Below are positions 25,925 to 34,369 of a DNA stretch of 64,000 bases, piece after piece. The notes under the pieces were generated by a model, which was not told the DNA's origin, ran no database searches, and saw only the letters and a program-made list of their open reading frames with translations. The stretch comes from GCA-2733415 sp049609325 (GTDB lineage: Bacteria > Bacteroidota > Bacteroidia > Flavobacteriales > Flavobacteriaceae): positions 62,001 to 126,000 of the forward strand of contig JBMYYK010000001.1 of the NCBI GenBank assembly GCA_049609325.1, written 5' to 3'. Within the stretch, counting starts at the first letter, position 1, and every line of letters starts with the position of its first letter. The position numbers and the translations under genes are program-made.

Positions 25925-25957
25925 AAAGGGGTTTCAAATTTGAAATCCCTTTTTTTA
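25925..25957 (+). terminator. Intrinsic terminator
   Basis: Hairpin AAAGGGGTTTCAAA / TTTGAAATCCCTTT (one G-T pair) ending in a T-run. Confidence 0.85.
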
Positions 25958-26006
25958 TTTATGATAAAAAAATTATAAAAACCTAAATACATATACAAAT
26001 TATTGA

Positions 26007-26014
26007 TATATTTG
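26007..26014 (+). promoter_or_regulatory. SPFH operon -10 element
   Basis: TATATTTG, a perfect TAnnTTTG, 35 bp upstream of the SPFH gene start. Confidence 0.5.
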
Positions 26015-26049
26015 TGATATCATTTTAATATCACTTTAAACTTAAATTT

Positions 26050-26913
26050 ATGAAAGAAGAAAAAATTATCACATTAGCAAATGGTTATTTAATGCTGTTT
26101 ATATTTTTTGCTATAGTTGCAGGAAGTGTTGCTGCCATGATTGTAACAGAAAACCCGTTATTTATAATTACAATTGTATTACCTGTATTTATAATTATTC
26201 CTGGTTTTGTACTTGTGCAACCAAACAATTCAAGGGTACTATTATTATTTGGAAAGTATATTGGTACTGTGAAAAAGAACGGTTTATATTGGGCAAACCC
26301 ATTCTACACAAAAAAGAAAATATCTTTACGTGCTAGTAACTTTGATAGTGAGCGTTTAAAAGTGAATGATAAATTGGGAAATCCAATTATGATTAGTACA
26401 ATTTTAGTTTGGAAAGTTGAAAATACTTATAAAGCTGCCTTTGATGTGGATAATTTTGAAAACTTTGTTCGCGTACAAACTGATGCCGCAGTAAGAAAAT
26501 TGGCAAGCATGTATCCATATGATAATTTTGCTGATGAAGGTCATAAAGAAGATATCACATTGCGTTCTAGTGTTAATGAAGTTAGTGATGCATTAGAAAA
26601 AGAAATAGAAGAACGCTTATCTATTGCTGGTATACAGGTTTTAGAAGCAAGAATTGGTTATTTAGCTTATGCACAAGAAATAGCAAACGCCATGTTAAAA
26701 CGTCAACAAGCAACTGCTATAGTAGCTGCAAGACATAAAATTGTACAGGGTGCAGTAAGTATGGTTGAAATGGCTTTAGAAGAATTAGGTAAAAAAGAAA
26801 TTGTTGATTTAGACGAAGATAGAAAGGCTGCCATGGTTAGTAATTTAATGGTTATATTGTGTGGTGACAAAGACGCTTCACCAGTTTTAAACACTGGAAC
26901 ATTAAACCATTAA
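26050..26913 (+). CDS. SPFH/Band 7 (slipin-like) membrane protein
   Basis: 287 residues: two N-terminal hydrophobic segments (about 15-35 and 38-57), then the Band 7 domain (NSRVLLLFGKYIGTVKKNGLYWANPF; ISLRASNFDSERLKVND; AAVRKLASMYPYD) and a helical C-terminus (AQEIANAMLKRQQATAIVAARHKIVQGAV). Such proteins form oligomeric membrane scaffolds. It heads a three-gene unit with DUF4177 and Arc-like genes, spaced 3 and 1 bp. Confidence 0.87.
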   Translation: MKEEKIITLANGYLMLFIFFAIVAGSVAAMIVTENPLFIITIVLPVFIIIPGFVLVQPNNSRVLLLFGKYIGTVKKNGLYWANPFYTKKKISLRASNFDSERLKVNDKLGNPIMISTILVWKVENTYKAAFDVDNFENFVRVQTDAAVRKLASMYPYDNFADEGHKEDITLRSSVNEVSDALEKEIEERLSIAGIQVLEARIGYLAYAQEIANAMLKRQQATAIVAARHKIVQGAVSMVEMALEELGKKEIVDLDEDRKAAMVSNLMVILCGDKDASPVLNTGTLNH

Positions 26914-26916
26914 AAT

Positions 26917-27075
26917 ATGAAAGAGTATAAAGTTGTAAAACCAAAATTAGGACTTAGTAACTGGAATGAAAAAATTGAAGAACTATTAAATAAATATGCT
27001 CGAGAAGGATGGATATTAAAACATGTTGGCCCTAACTATAGCATGGTAATTATAGAAAGAGACAAAAACAGATAA
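26917..27075 (+). CDS. DUF4177-like small protein
   Basis: 52 residues beginning MKEYKVVKPKLG and containing KIEELLNKYAREGWILKHV, the pattern of DUF4177 proteins (a short beta-alpha-beta fold). The start lies 3 bp after the SPFH stop and the stop is 1 bp before the next start, so it belongs to this operon. Function unknown. Confidence 0.72.
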   Translation: MKEYKVVKPKLGLSNWNEKIEELLNKYAREGWILKHVGPNYSMVIIERDKNR

Positions 27076-27076
27076 G

Positions 27077-27250
27077 ATGTCTAAGAAAAAAGCATTCGCT
27101 TTGCGATTAAATGAAGATATGCTAAAAGCTATTGAAAAATGGGCTTCTGATGAATTTAGAAGTACCAATGGTCAAATAGAATGGATGCTAATGCAAAGTT
27201 TAAAACAAGCAAAACGAACACAACAAAAAAAAGATATTGATAACACATAA
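27077..27250 (+). CDS. Arc/ribbon-helix-helix-like small DNA-binding protein
   Basis: 57 residues. KKAFALRLNEDMLKAIEKWASDEFRSTNGQIEWMLMQSLKQA matches the ribbon-helix-helix pattern (a beta strand, then two helices). It is likely a dimeric DNA-binding protein, perhaps autoregulating the SPFH operon, though no operator is evident. A basic, Lys-rich tail ends the protein. Confidence 0.72.
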   Translation: MSKKKAFALRLNEDMLKAIEKWASDEFRSTNGQIEWMLMQSLKQAKRTQQKKDIDNT

Positions 27251-27258
27251 GCAAAAAA

Positions 27259-27276
27259 GCGACCCAATTGGGTCGC
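27259..27276. terminator. Bidirectional terminator
   Basis: GCGACCC-AATT-GGGTCGC between an A-run and TTTT, located between the Arc-like gene and the convergent ytxJ. Confidence 0.85.
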
Positions 27277-27312
27277 TTTTAACTTTAAAACTCATTTATG
27301 TCTTGGGGAGGA

Positions 27313-27702
27313 TTAAATCAATTCTAAAATCTTATCAGTATGTATGGCGTAATGAGACGCATCATAAACCGCAATACCATCTTTAATAACTAAAACTTGT
27401 GGCGATTGATGAATCACCTGAAACTTATACCCTACTTCATTAGACACCTCTCTATAATTTAATAAATCTAGGTAATACAAATCAGCACTAGCAGAATCAA
27501 CATTGTAGTTTTTTACAAACTTATTCATTGAAATGCTACTAATACTACAGCGTGTAGAATGTTTAAAAATGATTTGAGTTTTTTCAAATGATTTTTGATG
27601 TATATCTTCTAACTGATCTATTGAGGTTAAGAAAATCCATGGTAATACCTTTTCTTCTTTAGGTTCAGTTGAACTTCCAAATAACTTATTTAATAATCCC
27701 AT
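27313..27702 (-). CDS. ytxJ: Bacillithiol-system redox-active protein YtxJ
   Basis: 129 residues of the YtxJ/DUF2847 thioredoxin-like family: IIFKHSTRCSISSISMNKF with a single redox Cys (about residue 52) and YLDLLNYREVSNEVGYKFQVIHQSPQVLVIKDG. In Bacillus and Flavobacteriia it is linked to bacillithiol and probably removes bacillithiol from modified proteins. It is single-gene, divergent from clpB. Confidence 0.85.
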   Translation of the reverse strand: MGLLNKLFGSSTEPKEEKVLPWIFLTSIDQLEDIHQKSFEKTQIIFKHSTRCSISSISMNKFVKNYNVDSASADLYYLDLLNYREVSNEVGYKFQVIHQSPQVLVIKDGIAVYDASHYAIHTDKILELI

Positions 27703-27753
27703 TCTATTAGTTTTTCAGTTATAGTCCAAAAATAGGTCATTTCCTTACAATTT

Positions 27754-27799
27754 CAGTCAAAATGACTGTAAATTAACAAATAATTAAGTCAAAATGGCT
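27754..27799 (+). promoter_or_regulatory. Tandem inverted repeats upstream of clpB (putative stress operator)
   Basis: CAGTCA-AAA-TGACTG (27754-27768) and AGTCA-AAA-TGGCT (27787-27799), the second with one mismatch. Their centres are 32 bp apart, about three helical turns. They lie between ytxJ and clpB, so binding by a chaperone regulator is likely but not shown. Confidence 0.55.
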
Positions 27800-27850
27800 G
27801 ATTATTGGTTTGGACTAAAAGTTGATATACTCATACCGAACAATTAAACA

Positions 27851-30442
27851 TTGAGTATTATGAACTTTAACAATTTTACTATAAAATCACAAGAGGTCAT
27901 TCAAAAAGCACAAGAACTTGCTCAAGAATTTACCCATCAAGAAATTCAAAACGAACATATCTTTAAAGCCATACAACTAGTTGATGATAATGTCACTCCT
28001 TACCTATTAAAAAAGCTTAACATCAACATATCGTTATTAGAACAACTTATTGATAATCAACTGAAAAGTTTTTCTAAAGTTAGTGGCGGTCAGTTACAGT
28101 TATCCAGATCAGCTTCAGAGATGCTGAATAATTCGTCTATTATAGCCAAAAAGATGACTGACGAGTTTGTATCTATTGAGCATTTATTATTAGCCATATT
28201 CAAATCTAAAAGTAAAGTTGCACAAATTTTAAAAGATCAAGGAGTTACCCTTAATGCTTTAGAAGCTGCGATAAATGAATTGCGTAATGGAGAACGTGTC
28301 ACTTCACAATCTGCTGAAGACACTTATAATTCGTTAAATAAATATGCTTTAAATCTTAATGAATTAGCCGAAACAGGAAAGTTAGACCCTGTTATTGGCC
28401 GTGATGAAGAAATTCGTCGTATACTTCAAATATTATCACGTAGAACCAAGAATAACCCAATGCTTGTTGGAGAGCCAGGAGTTGGGAAAACTGCTATTGC
28501 AGAAGGCTTAGCACACAGAATTATTCAAGGCGATGTCCCTGAAAATTTAAAAAATAAAATCATTTACTCATTAGATATGGGGGCACTAATTGCTGGTGCT
28601 AAGTTTAAAGGTGAATTTGAAGAACGCTTAAAAGCAGTCATTAAAGAAGTAACCTCATCTAATGGTGATATTGTGTTGTTTATTGATGAAATTCACACAT
28701 TGGTTGGTGCTGGTGGCGGACAAGGTGCTATGGATGCTGCTAATATTTTAAAACCAGCACTTGCCAGAGGAGAATTACGTGCCATTGGTGCCACAACTTT
28801 AGATGAATACCAAAAATATTTTGAAAAAGATAAAGCCTTGGAGCGACGATTTCAAAAAATTATCGTTGATGAACCAGATACAGAAAGTGCCATTTCCATT
28901 TTAAGAGGAATTAAAGATAAGTACGAAGCTCATCATAAAGTTCAAATAAAAGATGAGGCCATAATCGCTGCAGTAAAATTATCTCAACGTTATATCACCA
29001 ATCGATTTTTACCAGATAAAGCCATTGATTTAATTGATGAAGCCGCATCAAGGTTACGTATGGAAATGAATTCTAAACCTGAAGAATTAGATGCCTATGA
29101 TCGTAAAATCATGCAACTTGAAATAGAAATTGAAGCCATAAAACGTGAAAATGATCAGGTCAAACTTAAAGCGTTACATCATGAATTAGCCAATTTAAAA
29201 GATGATCGCAATACCATTCACGCCAAGTGGGAAAGTGAAAAAGCTGTTGTTGAAGATGTTCAAGCTGCAAAAGAAGCTATTGAAGCTTTTAAATTAGAAG
29301 CTGAACGTGCTGAACGAGAAGGTAATTATGGTGCAGTTGCTGAATTGCGTTATGGTAAGATTAAAGACACACAAGAAAAATTAGACGCCTTAAAAATCAC
29401 TTTAGCCGAACAACAAAAAAATGCGCTAATAAAAGAAGACGTTACCAATGATGATGTTGCTGAAGTTGTAGCTAAATGGACTGGAATACCTGTAAGTAAA
29501 ATGTTACAATCAGAACGCGAAAAACTATTGCAATTAGAAACCGAATTACACAAACGTGTAGTAGGACAAAATGAAGCTATTGAAGCCGTGTCTGATGCCA
29601 TAAGACGTTCTAGAGCAGGTTTACAAGATCCTAAAAAACCAATAGGTTCATTTCTATTTCTTGGAACAACAGGTGTTGGTAAAACCGAATTAGCCAAATC
29701 ATTGGCACAGTATTTATTTGATGATGAAAACGCCATGACGCGCATTGATATGAGTGAATATCAAGAGAAGCACACTGTGAGCAGATTAGTTGGCGCCCCT
29801 CCTGGATATGTTGGTTATGACGAAGGAGGACAATTGACAGAAGCTGTAAGACAACGTCCCTATTCCGTAGTATTGTTAGATGAAATTGAAAAAGCACATC
29901 CTGACACATTTAATATTTTATTACAAGTTTTAGATGAAGGTAGACTAACTGACAATAAAGGACGTGTAGCAGATTTTAAAAACACCATCATCATTATGAC
30001 CTCTAATATTGGAAGTCATATCATTGAAGATAAATTTACTGCTATTCCTGATATTAATACAGCAATTGATGTTGCAAAAATTGAGGTATTAGGACTATTA
30101 AAACAAACTGTAAGACCTGAGTTCATCAACCGAATTGATGACATTGTCTTATTTACACCATTAGGCCAAAATGACATTGCAAAAATTGTACACTTACAAT
30201 TAAATTGGGTTAAACAATTAGTTGGAGAACAGCACATATCACTAGATGCAACTCCAGAAGCCATTGCATTATTAGCCGATAAAGGTTACGACCCTCAATT
30301 TGGAGCCAGACCCGTAAAACGCGTGATACAACGTCTTGTTTTAAACCAATTATCAAAAAATATCTTATCAGGAAAAGTGACTACCAATAATGCAATTCTT
30401 ATAGATGCCTTTGATGGTGAATTGGTATTTAGAAATGCATAA
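27851..30442 (+). CDS. clpB: ATP-dependent chaperone ClpB
   Basis: 863 residues (860 if the ATG at 27860 is used, which matches the usual MNFNNFT beginning). N-terminal Clp repeats (about 5-145), first AAA+ domain with Walker A GEPGVGKT, a middle coiled-coil (about 410-525), second AAA+ domain with GTTGVGKT and the C-terminal D2 small domain (FGARPVKRVIQ). It is a cytoplasmic disaggregase working with DnaK. Full length and single gene with its own terminator. Confidence 0.97.
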   Translation: MSIMNFNNFTIKSQEVIQKAQELAQEFTHQEIQNEHIFKAIQLVDDNVTPYLLKKLNINISLLEQLIDNQLKSFSKVSGGQLQLSRSASEMLNNSSIIAKKMTDEFVSIEHLLLAIFKSKSKVAQILKDQGVTLNALEAAINELRNGERVTSQSAEDTYNSLNKYALNLNELAETGKLDPVIGRDEEIRRILQILSRRTKNNPMLVGEPGVGKTAIAEGLAHRIIQGDVPENLKNKIIYSLDMGALIAGAKFKGEFEERLKAVIKEVTSSNGDIVLFIDEIHTLVGAGGGQGAMDAANILKPALARGELRAIGATTLDEYQKYFEKDKALERRFQKIIVDEPDTESAISILRGIKDKYEAHHKVQIKDEAIIAAVKLSQRYITNRFLPDKAIDLIDEAASRLRMEMNSKPEELDAYDRKIMQLEIEIEAIKRENDQVKLKALHHELANLKDDRNTIHAKWESEKAVVEDVQAAKEAIEAFKLEAERAEREGNYGAVAELRYGKIKDTQEKLDALKITLAEQQKNALIKEDVTNDDVAEVVAKWTGIPVSKMLQSEREKLLQLETELHKRVVGQNEAIEAVSDAIRRSRAGLQDPKKPIGSFLFLGTTGVGKTELAKSLAQYLFDDENAMTRIDMSEYQEKHTVSRLVGAPPGYVGYDEGGQLTEAVRQRPYSVVLLDEIEKAHPDTFNILLQVLDEGRLTDNKGRVADFKNTIIIMTSNIGSHIIEDKFTAIPDINTAIDVAKIEVLGLLKQTVRPEFINRIDDIVLFTPLGQNDIAKIVHLQLNWVKQLVGEQHISLDATPEAIALLADKGYDPQFGARPVKRVIQRLVLNQLSKNILSGKVTTNNAILIDAFDGELVFRNA

Positions 30443-30450
30443 ATAACAAA

Positions 30451-30474
30451 AAGGCCACTCAATTGAGTGGCCTT
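30451..30474. terminator. Bidirectional terminator, GCCACTC stem family
   Basis: A perfect 24-bp palindrome (AAGGCCACTCAA mirrored) after clpB, also usable by the convergent tail-fibre-type gene. Confidence 0.85.
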
Positions 30475-30523
30475 TAATGTTATAATAATCTTAACCAAAA
30501 AAACATTATAACCCGAATGTTTG

Positions 30524-32488
30524 TTATTTTTTTTCTAATAATAGTTTATTAACCAACTCCTTCAATTGAATAACTTCAGATTTTAAATTTTCAATTTGTT
30601 CTTGTTGCTCTTGAATTGCTTTTACAGTTACAGGAATTAATTGTAACATTTTAATACCTTTTGGATTCTTCTTTATGATCCTTGTTCTTTTTCCTGATTC
30701 ATCTAACGCTACCCAATCTGACGTTTTAACCGCTTCTGGTATTACTTTTACTAATTGATCTGCATGAAATCCTAATTTCATTTCTTTTAAATGGTCTGGT
30801 ATTTTTGTTTTACCAATCAAAGTAACTTGTTCTTTATATGAAACTGGGTTTAACAATAAAAGTTCTTTAAGTCCCTTAACTTTTGGTGTAGATACCCCTC
30901 CTCTTCCTGAAACAATTGGATAAGTAGCAGTCTCAGTTACAAAATCATCTGCATAAACATCATCCCACCATCTACTAGTTCCAGAAAATGAATCACCTCC
31001 TAAATCTGCACCAAGATGTGACATTGGACTTAAAGCAGAGCCTTCATAAAATAATTCATCTGTTCCATCAACTATATATTCTATTGACCCTAATGCTATT
31101 GCAGTCCCTCCAGAAGATCCGTTATGAGCTCCTAAAACAAAATCTTTTGTATATGGTCCTCCTCCGTAAGTATCTGAAAATGTTTGCCCATTATCTCCAT
31201 CAACAAAAGCATCTCCTCCAAAATTAATATAATCTTCATCTACTTCGGTTTCATAAATAATTCTACTATTACCATTCATGGTCATTTCTCCAGTAAATCC
31301 AGTTGTACTATTTCCGTTTATAATAAAATCATTATCACCTATATTTATAGTTGTATCCTTAATCAAGTTTCCTCCTAACTGAATAGTAGACCCTGATAAG
31401 CTTAACCCGTTATTTGCTGTATTACTACCACTACCTCCTGTAGGAATTGTTACAGTATTACCGTTTGATATAGTTAATTGATCACCTGAAATACTAAGTG
31501 TTTGATTATCTGTTCCGCCACCAGAAGGTGCTTCCCATGTTGCATTACCATTAGCATCAGAAGTTAACACATACCCAATTTGCTGGTTACCATCTTCTAA
31601 TCTAAACACATATGACCCTGCAGATGGTGCAGATGTTTCTGTTACTAATACATTATCAATTGAAGCTCCATAGGCAAATGAACCTATATATCTCACACCA
31701 ATAGAATATAAATGTCCTGGAGTAACAGTAGATGTTCCTGTAAATGTAGTATCGTCATCTGTAGTAGTATTAACCAAATCTGCCCCTACAAAAGAAGTTG
31801 TAGTATGATTGTATAAAAATATCCTTAATGAACTTGAACCATATGCTCTAAATCTATAATCAAAACTTATATTTATACTTGTTGTACTTGGTGTTACTGT
31901 AAATGGAATATCTAATATAGAGTTTTGCGAGCACCCTATTTCATCAGAATCAATATAGACCCAATTACCTGTACATGAACTACAATTTACATTTGCATTA
32001 CCTGAAATTGTCCTTTCCCATCCATCAATAGTACAACCTGTACTAGTATTTGTTTCTATAACAGTATACCCATCAAAATTTTCATCTAACAGATTAACTG
32101 TTCCTCCACTAGCTGGTATAGTTATACCACTAACATGAAATTGTGCGGTTGGTGCAGTATTACCAACACCTACATTACCTGTGTTTGCGTTATATATATT
32201 GTTTCCTGAAACAGTCCAATCATTATCTACTCCACTAAATGGCACCCATGCAGTTCCATTATAATAGTAAAACCCTGGAGTACTATCTGTTTGATATATT
32301 AACAATCCAGTAGCAGGTGATGTTATTGCATCACGTTCTGATTGTAACATTCGAGGTGTTAACATTCCTTGAGTAGTTGAATTTAGCTCTAAGATTGAGC
32401 TTCCATCTGGATTAGTTGTACCAATACCAACTTGTGCAAAAGAGCTTATATTAATAAATAATAGCAGTACTAGAAATATTTTTTTCAT
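30524..32488 (-). CDS. Tail-fibre-domain (peptidase S74-type) secreted surface protein
   Basis: 654 residues with a signal peptide (MKKIFLVLLLFINISSFAQ) followed by the VGIGTTNPDGSSILELNST motif common at the start of these Bacteroidota proteins. The body is Gly/Ser/Thr/Asn-rich, repetitive and low-complexity, with a Cys-containing jelly-roll-like stretch at 160-300. The last 130 residues (NPVSYKEQ, KLGFHADQLVKVIPEAV, then a coiled coil) match the S74 intramolecular chaperone of tail spikes. No T9SS domain was seen. It is divergent from the AraC gene, with direct repeats in between. Confidence 0.82.
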   Translation of the reverse strand: MKKIFLVLLLFINISSFAQVGIGTTNPDGSSILELNSTTQGMLTPRMLQSERDAITSPATGLLIYQTDSTPGFYYYNGTAWVPFSGVDNDWTVSGNNIYNANTGNVGVGNTAPTAQFHVSGITIPASGGTVNLLDENFDGYTVIETNTSTGCTIDGWERTISGNANVNCSSCTGNWVYIDSDEIGCSQNSILDIPFTVTPSTTSINISFDYRFRAYGSSSLRIFLYNHTTTSFVGADLVNTTTDDDTTFTGTSTVTPGHLYSIGVRYIGSFAYGASIDNVLVTETSAPSAGSYVFRLEDGNQQIGYVLTSDANGNATWEAPSGGGTDNQTLSISGDQLTISNGNTVTIPTGGSGSNTANNGLSLSGSTIQLGGNLIKDTTINIGDNDFIINGNSTTGFTGEMTMNGNSRIIYETEVDEDYINFGGDAFVDGDNGQTFSDTYGGGPYTKDFVLGAHNGSSGGTAIALGSIEYIVDGTDELFYEGSALSPMSHLGADLGGDSFSGTSRWWDDVYADDFVTETATYPIVSGRGGVSTPKVKGLKELLLLNPVSYKEQVTLIGKTKIPDHLKEMKLGFHADQLVKVIPEAVKTSDWVALDESGKRTRIIKKNPKGIKMLQLIPVTVKAIQEQQEQIENLKSEVIQLKELVNKLLLEKK

Positions 32489-32541
32489 TGGAAATCTATG
32501 TTTTAATATCTGCCCAAATCTATTTTTAAAACTTAAAACAC

Positions 32542-32595
32542 ATGTACTAATTATGCGTATCTATGTACTAATTACCTATAATTAATGTACTAATT
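32542..32595. promoter_or_regulatory. Three 11-bp direct repeats, AraC-type operator candidate
   Basis: ATGTACTAATT occurs at 32542-32552, 32563-32573 and 32585-32595, so the repeats start 21 and 22 bp apart, two helical turns each. They sit between the divergent tail-fibre-type gene and the AraC-family gene. This is the expected geometry for AraC-type proteins binding direct repeats on one DNA face. The remaining 32489-32726 gap shows no gene. Confidence 0.7.
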
Positions 32596-32726
32596 CCGTG
32601 AATCGACACAAAAGTTTCGTTAGCATTACATCTTAAAAATGCAAAAACTCACCTATAACACACAATGAATTTGTTATATTTATTAAATTAGAAACCTCAT
32701 AACAAATATCTACATATAAAGTATAC

Positions 32727-33854
32727 ATGAATTTTTCAAATTATATTTTAATATTACCATTACTAATTTCACTTTTTTTCTTAATAAACATAGCGTTTAT
32801 AAAATCTAAATTAAGTATTTCCCACAAAATTTTAGGCTTGTACTTTTTATGCTATACTTTACTATTAGCCATAATGTTAGTAATTTCACAGGTTTCAAAG
32901 CATGAAGTAGAAAATTATTTTGTGAATATATCATCTCTATTATTTTATGTCATATTACTTGCTATTCCTCCTATTTTTTACCTGTATACTGTTTCATTAT
33001 CTGATTTGTATGATAACAAAATAAAAACCATTCTACCACATTTTTATATAGTATTTGCATTAGGTATAATCAATATTTTTTCATTTATATATCTTAGTAT
33101 AAATCATTCTGAATCGTTCATGCTATCTGTTGTTGAAGATGTTATGAACTACTCAAATTACACCGCTTTATTATTTATTTTCCCAATACTTAATGTCTAC
33201 TATATTTATAAGGCCATACAGAATTATTTTACGCATCAACAAGAATTAAAAAACGTATTCTCTTTCGAAAACAATAAACTTAATATAAAATGGATGCGTC
33301 ATTACATTTTAGGATATATCATCTTTATTTTTTGCATATACATTTTTCAGATAGACCTTATCAGCACTCCATTTCAAGTTTTACTAGGTCTATTTATGAT
33401 TAGCTATTTATTATTTACAGGAATAAAAGGATTGAAACAAAAAAAAGTACATTTTAAAAATGATACTTTAGAAGAAACCGATACAATAAACCGTAATGCC
33501 CCACTAGAAGAAGGTAAAATTGATACTCTAAAAAATAAGGTGTTAACAAAAATGGTTAATGATCAACTTTATCTTGACCATAACTTAACTATACACAACT
33601 TTGCAAAAGCTCTAAATTCAAATAGTAAAACCATCTCTCATGTTTTAAATACAGAATTTCAACAAAACTTTGTGTCTTTTGTAAATACATTTAGAGTACA
33701 AAAAGCACAAGAATTGTTATCTGATCTTAATTTTTCAAATTATACAATTGAGGCCATTAGTGATGAAGTTGGCTTTAACTCAAAATCGGCATTTAACAGA
33801 GCATTTAAAAAATATACTAACTCTACACCTTCACAATACAAAAAAGAGCAATAG
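32727..33854 (+). CDS. Membrane-bound AraC-family regulator
   Basis: 375 residues. The N-terminal ~240 residues hold about seven hydrophobic helices, a membrane sensor. The C-terminal ~95 residues are an AraC-type helix-turn-helix domain: HNFAKALNSNSKTISHVLN and YTIEAISDEVGFNSKSAFNRAFKKYTNSTPSQYKK. Similar 7TM-AraC proteins are frequent in Flavobacteria and respond to sugars or cell-surface signals, often controlling the neighbouring gene. It probably controls the divergent surface protein and itself through the direct repeats. Confidence 0.87.
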   Translation: MNFSNYILILPLLISLFFLINIAFIKSKLSISHKILGLYFLCYTLLLAIMLVISQVSKHEVENYFVNISSLLFYVILLAIPPIFYLYTVSLSDLYDNKIKTILPHFYIVFALGIINIFSFIYLSINHSESFMLSVVEDVMNYSNYTALLFIFPILNVYYIYKAIQNYFTHQQELKNVFSFENNKLNIKWMRHYILGYIIFIFCIYIFQIDLISTPFQVLLGLFMISYLLFTGIKGLKQKKVHFKNDTLEETDTINRNAPLEEGKIDTLKNKVLTKMVNDQLYLDHNLTIHNFAKALNSNSKTISHVLNTEFQQNFVSFVNTFRVQKAQELLSDLNFSNYTIEAISDEVGFNSKSAFNRAFKKYTNSTPSQYKKEQ

Positions 33855-33870
33855 CAAATTCATAAAAAAA

Positions 33871-33890
33871 GCCCACTCAAATGAGTGGGC
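33871..33890. terminator. Bidirectional terminator, CCCACTC stem family
   Basis: GCCCACTC-AAAT-GAGTGGGC between A- and T-runs, between the AraC gene and the convergent Cys/Lys-rich gene. Confidence 0.85.
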
Positions 33891-33912
33891 TTTTTTTATG
33901 AATTAAATTTTA

Positions 33913-34284
33913 TTAAGCTTTCTTAGCACAAGCCTTTTTAGCTTTAGAGCAAGATGCTTTTGATTTAGCACAAGATTTTGTGGCTTTACCAGGGTTCCCT
34001 TCACTTGATGATTCAGATCCAGAAACGGCTTTTTTAGCTTTACATTCTTTTTTTGCTTTTGCACATTTCTCTTTAGACATTGTACAAGCCTTTGCTGTTT
34101 TCCCTGCATTACCTTCTACTGACTTCTCAGCTCCTGCTACAGCTTTACTAGCGCAACACGCTTTTTTAGCTTTACATTCTTTCTTTACTTCAACTGTTTT
34201 AGTTTCAACTTTTACAGTTTCTTGAGCATTTGAAAATGCTACGAAAAACAATCCAAATACTAATGTTAAAATTACTCTTTTCAT
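33913..34284 (-). CDS. Secreted Lys/Ala/Cys-rich repeat protein
   Basis: 123 residues: signal peptide (MKRVILTLVFGLFFVAFSNAQ) then a strongly basic region with 9 cysteines and many Lys, Ala and Ser residues. It is built of two related modules, each with KKECKAKKA, then a GAEKSVEGNAGK / GSESSSEGNPGK segment, then a Cys-containing tail. No family recognised. Evenly spaced cysteines suggest metal or thiol binding in the periplasm or outside the cell, but low complexity makes function unreadable. Codon composition matches the strand, so it is likely a real gene; the reverse-frame open reading frames are shadows. Confidence 0.7.
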   Translation of the reverse strand: MKRVILTLVFGLFFVAFSNAQETVKVETKTVEVKKECKAKKACCASKAVAGAEKSVEGNAGKTAKACTMSKEKCAKAKKECKAKKAVSGSESSSEGNPGKATKSCAKSKASCSKAKKACAKKA

Positions 34285-34369
34285 ATCTTTTTAATTATGT
34301 GGTTAAACTATTTGTTGTAAATATATCAATTATTTTGCCCAACTGAATAAATAAAATGTTAATTGTATA

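Noticed and set aside
32542..32595. CRISPR-like short repeats
   Set aside because: Only three copies of 11 bp, spacers of 10-11 bp and no cas genes; the spacing fits an AraC operator instead.
33903..34225. Open reading frames overlapping the Cys/Lys-rich gene on both strands
   Set aside because: Frame shadows of a low-complexity gene; only the frame ending at 33913 gives a signal peptide and a regular module pattern.
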